38,682 nt of DNA from Nitrospirota bacterium (GTDB taxonomy: Bacteria > Nitrospirota > Thermodesulfovibrionia > UBA6902): contig JACQZF010000025.1 of the NCBI GenBank assembly GCA_016213945.1, positions 1 through 38,682 on the forward strand, written 5' to 3'. The position numbers were made by a program, and so were the translations under genes. The notes beneath the pieces were generated by a model. That model did not search any database and was not told where the DNA came from. It was given only the letters and a program-made list of their open reading frames with translations. Shown in pieces: positions 16,601-23,328 of the stretch (its first letter is position 1; each line of letters opens with the position of its first letter).

Positions 16601-17179
16601 TTCAACAACTTTTGCCAAAAGCGAATCAATGTCCGTTACTACTTCCTCCGTTTTGCTTATTACGAGAGGCCCCGTAACCGGCACACTGGAAATCACTTCT
16701 AAGACTATATCCTGATGGATGTCAATCAGTTCCTGTTTATTCTTAATGAACAGTTCATGCAGCGCAGGATTAATTTTGATTGTAATGGCGCCAGTACGCT
16801 GCAATTTCTTCAGCGCCTCCTTTACCATCGTAATAATAATTTCCGGCTTTGTGCTTATCTCCTCAATTATTATTTTCCTTGCTATTGCGACCGCAAGATC
16901 AACGGCCTGCTGCTGAAGCGCTTCAGCCAGAGTATCTTTAACCTCTGTTATCTCATTAATGATCTTTTCAAGCCCTTCAATAAGCACAAGGGCCTTCTGC
17001 TCCCCGGCCGCATAACCGGCCTTTTCGCCTGATGCAAAACCGTCTTCATATGCCTGCCGCTGGATCTCTTCCGTCCTCTGCATAGTTGATTCACGGCTTA
17101 AAGGCCTCCTGTCTTCTTCAAGAACAGGCATATTGAAAACAGATGTCTCAGCGTGCTTTGAAATCCCCGGCTTAAACAA
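16484..17179 (-). CDS. fliH: Flagellar assembly protein FliH
   Basis: A 231-residue FliH homologue, the stator and negative regulator of FliI that tethers the ATPase to the export gate. The N-terminal linker leads to the EDGFASGEKAGYAAGEQ segment (Gly-x3-Gly repeats) at about 45-62, the FliH hallmark, then a long helix and a V/A-type ATPase-E-like C-terminal domain with AVAIARKII and IKINPALHE. It starts at TTG 17179, overlapping fliG by 8 bases with AAGGA upstream. The last about 30 residues (from RRQNTEERGQGQ on) are low complexity and encoded by dispersed repeats that also supply the stop codon, so the native C-terminus was probably replaced or extended. Confidence 0.9.
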   Translation of the reverse strand: MFKPGISKHAETSVFNMPVLEEDRRPLSRESTMQRTEEIQRQAYEDGFASGEKAGYAAGEQKALVLIEGLEKIINEITEVKDTLAEALQQQAVDLAVAIARKIIIEEISTKPEIIITMVKEALKKLQRTGAITIKINPALHELFIKNKQELIDIHQDIVLEVISSVPVTGPLVISKTEEVVTDIDSLLAKVVEEMKAGKKSEVRRQNTEERGQGQGQRAKSENELMPTLSS

Positions 17180-18158
17180 ATTCTTCCTTGCCCCTTCCAG
17201 CTATCACTACCTTGCCTTCCTCATCAAGCTTCCTTGCGACCTTGACGATATTCTGCTGTGCCTTCTCAACATCAGACACCTTCACAGGGCCTCTTGTCTC
17301 CATCTCTTCCTTCAAAATCTGCACCGCTCTCTGAGACATATTCTTGAAGATCTTTTGCTTAAATGTGTCGGTAGCTGTTTTTAAAGCAAGCGTAAGGTCC
17401 TCGGTAGTTATCTCTTTCAATATAAGCTGGATGCCCCTGTCATCTATCTTCTCAAGGTCATCAAACACCAGCATAAGCTCTCTGATCGAATCCGCCATTG
17501 CCGTGTCCCTGCCTTCTATGTTCCCGAGTATCTTCTGCTCTGTAGTCCTGTCACAGTGGTTTAATATCTCGGCAATTACCTTTGTGCCCTGAAAGGACTT
17601 TCCCTGGTTCCCCTTGCCTATATCCAGTTGTCCCTTAAGCACCTCCTCTATTTCTTCAAGCGCGCTTTCAGGTATCCTCTCGGTTGACGCCACCCTGAGC
17701 GCAACATCCGCTCTTACCTGCTCCGGCAGGGCCTCCATAATTGCGGCCGCCTGCTCTGAATCAAGAAGACATAAAATCAGGGCGATAGTCTGGGGATGTT
17801 CAGTCACGAGAAAGCTTGAAAGGACCTTGGGGTTTACCCATTTTAATGATTCCAGCGGGCTTTCTTTAGATACCATCTCGAGGATCTTCTCGGCATCGGC
17901 GTTTCCAAGCCCTTTGGTCAATATCTTTTTCACATATTCTTCGCCGCCGACCTGGCTTATGTCGCCGCTGCTTACCTTTTCCAGGGTTTCGACAAAGACG
18001 CTCTCTACCTTTGTACGGTCAGTCCTTTTCATACGCGACATGAACGAGGTGATTTTACCTATGACTTCCGGGTCGAGGCCTTTTAAAATCTGTGAGGCCG
18101 TCTCCTCTCCGACAGCGCTTAAAAATATCGCGGCTTTCTCATACCCGTTCATCGCCAT
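17172..18158 (-). CDS. fliG: Flagellar motor switch protein FliG
   Basis: The rotor protein that links the MS ring (FliF) to the C ring and takes torque from MotA. At 328 residues it has the usual length. The N-terminal FliF-binding domain starts YEKAAIFLSAVGEE, the middle domain has EHPQT at 120-124 for FliM binding, and the C-terminal torque domain has the charged helix near LVFDDLEKIDDRGIQLIL. The ATG is 8 bases after GGAGG and directly abuts the fliF stop. It overlaps fliH by 8 bases, so the genes are translationally coupled. Confidence 0.97.
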   Translation of the reverse strand: MAMNGYEKAAIFLSAVGEETASQILKGLDPEVIGKITSFMSRMKRTDRTKVESVFVETLEKVSSGDISQVGGEEYVKKILTKGLGNADAEKILEMVSKESPLESLKWVNPKVLSSFLVTEHPQTIALILCLLDSEQAAAIMEALPEQVRADVALRVASTERIPESALEEIEEVLKGQLDIGKGNQGKSFQGTKVIAEILNHCDRTTEQKILGNIEGRDTAMADSIRELMLVFDDLEKIDDRGIQLILKEITTEDLTLALKTATDTFKQKIFKNMSQRAVQILKEEMETRGPVKVSDVEKAQQNIVKVARKLDEEGKVVIAGRGKEEFV

Positions 18159-19712
18159 CTATTTATCCTCCAGCCAGCCCTTCACAAGGACAGCCGCCTG
18201 CTGCGGGTTTTTATTCGCCCAGTCAATGACTTTCTTTTCAAGCGGTATCTCTTTGGCCTGAAGCGGATTTTCATCTATCGCCTTTGCTTCAGCCGCGCCT
18301 CCGGGATAAGACTGCTGTCTGACCGGCATTGATGAAAGCGTTTTCATCAGAGGGCGCACTACAAAGAGAAAGAACAATAAGGCAACGGCAACCGGTATAA
18401 AATATTTCAAAACAGTCATTATGATGGGCATGACTTCCGTTGGGGCATCCTTGGCGTCCTCAACCGCCATTTCCCTGAACGGCATGACCTTCACGCTGAT
18501 TTCGTCTCCCCTGTCGGAGGTAAAGCCAACGGTCTTTTTAACTATGTCTTCATAATATTTAACATCTTCTTCAGAACGCTGAACGTATTGTTTTGCGTTT
18601 TCCCCCAAACCCTGCTGCGAAGGGAGAATGCCGTCAACAAGTATCGCCACCGTCATCCTCTCAAGCGAAACCGGTGATTCAACTACATGGGTTACTGTTT
18701 TGCTCGTTTCGTAATTGATCATTTCATCCTGCTTCGAGGATTGTCCCTGTGAACCTGCAAACTGCGGGACAGCCCCGCCGGGCAGATTGGATGCGACACC
18801 GGGGACACCGGCAGGCGCGCCGGAGGTGGACTTTTCGGAGCTCTTCTGCTCGCTCCTTACAACAACTCCTTCGGGATCAAACTTCTCTTCGGTCCTTTCG
18901 CTCTTTGTGAAATCAAACGCAGCAAAAACCTTGGCCTTTACCTTGCCCCTGCCGGCAACGGGTTCAAGTATGCTGACGATCTTTTGTGCAATGTTCGATT
19001 CGTAACTGTGCTGATACTCCATCTGGGACCCGCTGAGACTGAGCATACTGTCATTCGTGGGTTTCTGAAGGAGATCGCCTTTGCTGTCGACAACGGTAAT
19101 ATTTTCCGGATTCAGTCCTTCCACACTGCTTGCCACAAGGTGTATTATGCCGTCCACTTCACTGCTGCTGGGTTTCCTTCCCTGTTTAAGCGTCAGAAAA
19201 ACAGCGGCTGTGGCATCCTGCTTCTCCTGCTGAAAGGCGAACACGGATTTGTCAGGCACCACCAGATGCACCCTGCACTGCTGCACGCTGGCGAGAGAGC
19301 GTATGGTCCGGGAAAGTTCCCCTTCAAGCGCCCTCCTGTAATTGAGCTTCTGTACAAACTCGCTTGTTGTAAAAGTTGTATTGTCAAATATTTCAAACCC
19401 GACACCGCCGCCCTGAGGGAGACCCTGCGAGGCAAGCTGAAGCCTTGTGTCATAAACTTTGTCCGAGGCAACAAGCACAGCGCCGCCATCGCCGATTTTA
19501 TACGGAATCTTTTTTTCCTGTAAGGTCTGGACTATTTTCCCCGCGTCTTCTTCTGAAAGGTTTGAATACAGGACCTGATAATCAACCCTCTGCATCCATG
19601 ACATCAGGAGGATTATGCCGGCAATGCTTATCACCAGCACTGCAAGGGCCGCGGTCTTTTTTGAAGCAGGCCAGGATTTTAAATTTTCAAAAACATTGTC
19701 GATAGCCGCCAT
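18159..19712 (-). CDS. fliF: Flagellar MS-ring protein FliF
   Basis: The inner-membrane MS-ring subunit, first platform of flagellar assembly, 517 residues. The first membrane helix is at about 19-40, followed by the YscJ/FliF ring-building domains with YQVLYSNLSEEDAG, the beta-collar region, and a Gly/Ala/Pro-rich insert near 290-325. The second membrane helix is at about 427-450, and the C-terminal cytoplasmic tail binds FliG. GGAG precedes the ATG by 5 bases. A family A repeat fills the gap to fliE upstream. Confidence 0.97.
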   Translation of the reverse strand: MAAIDNVFENLKSWPASKKTAALAVLVISIAGIILLMSWMQRVDYQVLYSNLSEEDAGKIVQTLQEKKIPYKIGDGGAVLVASDKVYDTRLQLASQGLPQGGGVGFEIFDNTTFTTSEFVQKLNYRRALEGELSRTIRSLASVQQCRVHLVVPDKSVFAFQQEKQDATAAVFLTLKQGRKPSSSEVDGIIHLVASSVEGLNPENITVVDSKGDLLQKPTNDSMLSLSGSQMEYQHSYESNIAQKIVSILEPVAGRGKVKAKVFAAFDFTKSERTEEKFDPEGVVVRSEQKSSEKSTSGAPAGVPGVASNLPGGAVPQFAGSQGQSSKQDEMINYETSKTVTHVVESPVSLERMTVAILVDGILPSQQGLGENAKQYVQRSEEDVKYYEDIVKKTVGFTSDRGDEISVKVMPFREMAVEDAKDAPTEVMPIIMTVLKYFIPVAVALLFFLFVVRPLMKTLSSMPVRQQSYPGGAAEAKAIDENPLQAKEIPLEKKVIDWANKNPQQAAVLVKGWLEDK

Positions 19713-19738
19713 TCATTCTCCTTTTAACCCCTCTGTGT

Positions 19739-19770
19739 CCCCCCTTTACTAAGGGGGGAATTAAGGGGGG
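19739..19770. repeat. Family A palindromic repeat between fliE and fliF
   Basis: CCCCCCTT-TACT-AAGGGGGG is a perfect 8-bp hairpin at 19739-19758, followed by AATTAAGGGGGG. It is the same core as at 22446-22464. A short CATCACTCGTCACTGAC tract follows it before fliE. Confidence 0.8.
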
Positions 19771-19798
19771 TGCTTTTACTCATCACTCGTCACTGACT

Positions 19799-20101
19799 CT
19801 AAACCGGCAACCTCATCACTTCTTCATAAGTGCTTATAAGCTTGTTCCTTATCTCAACCATCAATTGAAACGACATGTCAGCTTTTTCCACCGCGAGGAT
19901 CGCGCTTGTGACATCGCCTCCCTTTGACAGGTCGCCTACCGCCTTGTCAACATCGTTCTGCAGCTGCGAGGCCTTGCTCATCGCTTCATTTATAACTTCG
20001 TCAAAACTGGCCCCGGAAACACTGCCCGCCGGATTTTTCTGCGAAGCGGAGTTAGTCGCGATATTGCTGCCGATATTTTTAATCATTGTTATGTCTGCCA
20101 T
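19799..20101 (-). CDS. fliE: Flagellar hook-basal body protein FliE
   Basis: The small rod adaptor (100 residues) joining the MS ring to the proximal rod. The C-terminal half has the family signature, with DVTSAILAVEKADMSFQLMV and VEIRNKLISTYEEVMRLPV-like sequence; the central SFDEVINEAMSKASQLQ is also typical. GGGAGGG lies 4 bases before the ATG, and the start overlaps the flgC stop by one base (TAATG). Confidence 0.95.
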   Translation of the reverse strand: MADITMIKNIGSNIATNSASQKNPAGSVSGASFDEVINEAMSKASQLQNDVDKAVGDLSKGGDVTSAILAVEKADMSFQLMVEIRNKLISTYEEVMRLPV

Positions 20102-20508
20102 TATACCCTCCCGAGTTCAAGCGCCTTCTGGAACATGCCTTTGCTTGTATTAAACGCCTTGACGTTTGCTTCATAGGCCCTTAGCGCCATCATCATATTC
20201 GCCATCTCTTCAATGACGTTGATATTCGGCATGCTGACGTTGCCGTCTTCATCAGCGTCAGGATGCCCCGGATCATAAATCGTTATCGGCGGTTTATTGT
20301 CCGGGACCACATTGCTGACTCTGACCCCTTCGAGTTTTTCAGAAGGATTTGAATTTATGAGCATCGTTGAGAACACGACGTCCTTCCTTACATACGGGCC
20401 GCCGGTCTCCGTCTTTGTGGTCTGCGCGTTTGCCATATTGGATGCTATTGTGTTCATCCTTATCCTTTGCGCCTCAAGGGCGGTTGCGCTCACCTTAAAG
20501 ATATCCAT
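20101..20508 (-). CDS. flgC: Flagellar proximal rod protein FlgC
   Basis: A proximal rod subunit of 135 residues. The N-terminal rod signature begins FKVSATALEAQRIRMNTIASNMAN, and the C-terminal coiled segment has EMANMMMALRAYEANVKAFNT, both family hallmarks. The Shine-Dalgarno GGGAGG is well placed. It lies 67 bases after flgB and is coupled to fliE. Confidence 0.96.
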   Translation of the reverse strand: MDIFKVSATALEAQRIRMNTIASNMANAQTTKTETGGPYVRKDVVFSTMLINSNPSEKLEGVRVSNVVPDNKPPITIYDPGHPDADEDGNVSMPNINVIEEMANMMMALRAYEANVKAFNTSKGMFQKALELGRV

Positions 20509-20575
20509 TTACTGCCTCCCTTAAAATCCTTCACTATCTTGACCTGGGCAAGGCATCGCCCCGCCCTGCACTTCT

Positions 20576-20947
20576 TTACTTCCTGACGCTTATGGCGTTT
20601 TTATACATCCTTATCTTAGATGATAAAATCGTCACCGCTGTGTCGTGCAGCAGTGAATTCTCGGTCATCTTCGCCACTTCAACATTAAGCTCGACATTGT
20701 TTTTGTCTTCCCATGAAAGATTGTCTTCAACCTTTGCCGTGCTGCTTACCGTTGAAGCATTTCCGCCGCCGACGTGTTTGGGGTTAGTTGTTAAAAGCTT
20801 CTTTTCACTGCTAAGGAGATTATTGAACTTAACGTCCTTTGCCTTGTAGCCGGGCGTATCGACGTTGGCAATGTTGGAGGAAATGACCTTCTGCCTTATA
20901 TTGGCAGCCTGAACTAATCCCTCAAGAATCTTAAAACCTTTGTCCAT
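20576..20947 (-). CDS. flgB: Flagellar rod protein FlgB
   Basis: The first gene of the structural operon, 123 residues. The rod N-terminus has RQKVISSNIANVDTPGYKAKDVKF, the classic SNIAN-DTPGYKA motif, and the C-terminal segment ends in a helix typical of FlgB. The ATG is preceded by AAGGAG. A sigma-54-like promoter lies 28-43 bases upstream. Confidence 0.96.
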   Translation of the reverse strand: MDKGFKILEGLVQAANIRQKVISSNIANVDTPGYKAKDVKFNNLLSSEKKLLTTNPKHVGGGNASTVSSTAKVEDNLSWEDKNNVELNVEVAKMTENSLLHDTAVTILSSKIRMYKNAISVRK

Positions 20948-20974
20948 AATTTATCTCCTTACTTCCCTTATTAC

Positions 20975-20990
20975 ATCAAGAATCGTGCCA
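20975..20990 (-). promoter_or_regulatory. Sigma-54-like promoter of the flgB-fliJ operon
   Basis: On the minus strand TGGCACGATTCTTGAT has a perfect -24 element and spacing, but TTGA where the -12 consensus has TTGC. The predicted start is near 20963, about a ribosome-binding-site length before flgB. Position directly after the sigma-54 activator gene supports it; the imperfect -12 lowers certainty. Confidence 0.55.
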
Positions 20991-21109
20991 TATAATAAAT
21001 CAAAGAAGTTAAGGACCTGAGTAGTTGTGAGGCTTTGATTTGAAAGCTTTTTTTGTCTTTACTCACCTTCTTGTCTTCTTCTCTGCCTAACCTCTATTTT
21101 GACCATCTG

Positions 21110-22414
21110 TCAATTTTTCCACGCTGCGGGAAAATTTTTCCCATTCTCTTGAAGTTTATTCCTGATGGTCCTGACGCTCACCCCGAGTTTCTTCGCTGCC
21201 TTTGTCTTATTGCCTTTCGTCTCCTCAAGGGTTTTCATGATCAGGTCCATCTCCATGCCTCTTAAACTTCCGTTGCCCGGATTGCACTGGCTTAAATTCC
21301 CTTCAAGCATAAAGTCGTCCGCGTTTATCAGGTCCGATTTCGCGATAAGCACTGAACGGTGCACTGCGTTTTCGAGCTCCCTTATGTTTCCTCTCCACTG
21401 TCTTGTCCTTAATAATTCAACCGCATCATCCGAGAAGCCTGTGATGGTCTTGTTAAGCTGTACGGAAAACTTTTTTGCAAAGTGCTCCGAAAGCAGCAGG
21501 ATATCTTCCGGTCTTTCCCTTAAAGGCAGCAGTTGAATGGGGAATACGCTGAGCCTGTAAAAAAGGTCCTCCCTGAACCTTCCTTCCTTTATCTCTTTCT
21601 GCAGGTCCCTGTTGGTTGTGGCGATGACCCTCACGTCTACCGGGACAGGCTGTTTGCCCCCTACCCTGTCAACCTCCCTTTCCTGTAAGACCCTCAGGAG
21701 TTTCGCCTGCAGGATTGCGGTCATCTCTCCAATTTCATCGAGGAGGATCGTGCCTCCGTGGGCGAGCTCAAACTTGCCTGTTTTTCTGTCCAGCGCTCCG
21801 GTGAAGGAGCCTTTTTCATGGCCGAAAAGCTCGGACTCAAGGAGATTGTCGGGGATAGCGGCGCAGTTCACCGCGATAAAAGGTTTCTTGCTCCTGTGGC
21901 TTGTCTTGTAAATGTATCTTGCGAGAAGCTCCTTTCCTGTTCCGCTCTCGCCTAAAATAAGCACTGTCATGTCGCTTAATGCTACGCTGTGTGAAAGCTG
22001 GACCAGGTTTTTCATGTTCTCGTTGTTGGTCAACACCTCATCGCCGCCCTGTGAAACGCTCGACATGATGGACCCGATCGCCTTTGTCAGGGCCTCGAAT
22101 GAGAACGGCTTCATCAGGTAATCGTACGCGCCCTCCTTCATGGCATTGACCGCGTTTTCAACTGTGGCAAAACCGGTAATGACAAGTATCGGCAGGCTCC
22201 CGGTCTTTTTCCTTGCCTCTTTGATAAACGCAACGCCGTCCATCTTCGGCATCTTCATGTCAGTCACTATCATCGATACCGGGGTCTCATCAAGTTTTTT
22301 CAGCGCGTCAACAGGGTCTTCCGCAAGTATCACGCTGTAGCCCATCCTGACAATGGCCTCTCTTAACGCCGTCCTTAACTGTGTGTCATCATCCACAACA
22401 AGTATTGATTTCAT
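21110..22414 (-). CDS. Sigma-54-dependent response regulator, FlrC/FleR/FlgR-like
   Basis: A 434-residue activator with receiver (1-120, Asp52 as phospho-acceptor, preceded by VVDDD), AAA+ (about 135-370) and Fis-type helix-turn-helix (about 395-430) domains. The AAA+ domain has Walker A GESGTGKE and the sigma-54 contact loop GSFTGA, a Ser variant of the usual GAFTGA. The helix-turn-helix reads KAAKKLGVSVRTIRNKL, as in FlrC/FleR/FlgR regulators of middle flagellar genes. The ATG overlaps the kinase stop (ATGA), marking the two as a cognate pair, and flgB starts immediately downstream, the probable target. Role inferred from context and domain match. Confidence 0.87.
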   Translation of the reverse strand: MKSILVVDDDTQLRTALREAIVRMGYSVILAEDPVDALKKLDETPVSMIVTDMKMPKMDGVAFIKEARKKTGSLPILVITGFATVENAVNAMKEGAYDYLMKPFSFEALTKAIGSIMSSVSQGGDEVLTNNENMKNLVQLSHSVALSDMTVLILGESGTGKELLARYIYKTSHRSKKPFIAVNCAAIPDNLLESELFGHEKGSFTGALDRKTGKFELAHGGTILLDEIGEMTAILQAKLLRVLQEREVDRVGGKQPVPVDVRVIATTNRDLQKEIKEGRFREDLFYRLSVFPIQLLPLRERPEDILLLSEHFAKKFSVQLNKTITGFSDDAVELLRTRQWRGNIRELENAVHRSVLIAKSDLINADDFMLEGNLSQCNPGNGSLRGMEMDLIMKTLEETKGNKTKAAKKLGVSVRTIRNKLQENGKNFPAAWKN

Positions 22415-23328
22415 ATTGCCGCTCCAGAAATAGACCCCCCTAATTCCCCCCTTACTAAGGGGGGATTAAGAGGGGTAGCCCCATTTGCAAGGGGAGATAC
22501 AGAGGGGTTATTTTTATTTTCAGGAAAATATAGGCGGAAGGTGCAGCCTTTATTTTCATTGATAAACGCCTTTATAAAACCGTTGTGGCGCTGGACTATC
22601 TTGTAGGCTATTGTCAGTCCTAGCCCGGTGCCCTTGTCCTTTGTGCTGAAAAACGGATCAAATATCTTCTCGATATTTTCCAGGCTGATCCCCTCGCCTT
22701 CATCAATGACCGAAACGGTTGTGAAACCGTCCGCAGCCTCCATGACAATTTCCAGTCTCCCGCCGTCGGGCATGGCCTGGGCCGCGTTTAAAATAATATT
22801 CATGAAGACCTGCTTCAGTAATTCTGGATCGCCGTCGATAATTTCATCCGTCAGCTTCGTTGAAACGCTGACCCCCCTGATCTCCATTAAAGGCTTCAGC
22901 ATTGTCATTGAGTCAGCAACCACGTCGCTGAGTTTCACTTCCCTGAAAGACAGCTTCTGGTCTCTTGCGAACATAAGCATGTTGGTGAGAATGTTATTAA
23001 GGCTGTGTATCCCGCTTGAGATGCCCTTTGACATCTCCTCATGCCTGGACCCTTTAAGATCATTGGAAAGCATGGAAGCAAACAGCTCTATGCTGCACAG
23101 GGGGCTTCTTATTTCATGCACGATTTTCGCCGCCATCTCTCCCATCGCTATCAGCCTTGAATTCCTCTCCTGCAGTATTTCAAGCTCGCTTACCCGCGCG
23201 TTCTTCCGCTCCAGCTCCTGGGTCAGGTACCTGACCTGTTCGCTGAGCTTAGTATAGTAAGTCTCAAGGCTTTTTGACGCCTGTGTGAAACTGTAAAATG
23301 CCTCGTTCAGCTTGAGCGCCTTTTCCAT
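22411..23328 (-). CDS. Soluble flagellar sensor histidine kinase, FlgS/FleS/FlrB-like
   Basis: A 305-residue kinase without membrane helices. An N-terminal coiled region (15-60) precedes the HisKA box AAKIVHEIRSPL with His71. The ATPase domain has the N box NIILNAAQAM, G1 DEGEGI, F box and GTGLGL. Absence of a membrane segment and of a PAS domain suits a FlgS/FlrB-type kinase that senses export-apparatus or basal-body assembly inside the cell. After the final strand (FRLYFPEN) the last about 35 residues (NNPSVSPLANGATPLNPPL and onward) are encoded by a family A repeat, so the native stop was probably lost. It is coupled upstream (TAATG) to the TPR gene and downstream (ATGA) to the regulator. 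Confidence 0.87.
   Translation of the reverse strand: MEKALKLNEAFYSFTQASKSLETYYTKLSEQVRYLTQELERKNARVSELEILQERNSRLIAMGEMAAKIVHEIRSPLCSIELFASMLSNDLKGSRHEEMSKGISSGIHSLNNILTNMLMFARDQKLSFREVKLSDVVADSMTMLKPLMEIRGVSVSTKLTDEIIDGDPELLKQVFMNIILNAAQAMPDGGRLEIVMEAADGFTTVSVIDEGEGISLENIEKIFDPFFSTKDKGTGLGLTIAYKIVQRHNGFIKAFINENKGCTFRLYFPENKNNPSVSPLANGATPLNPPLVRGELGGSISGAAI
22433..22510. repeat. Family A palindromic repeat forming the kinase C-terminus
   Basis: CCCCCCTTACTAAGGGGGG (22446-22464) has perfect 9-base arms. It is followed by AGAGGGGTAGCCCC and CAAGGGGAGA units. In the kinase frame it encodes NPPLVRGELGG and related residues. Confidence 0.85.
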
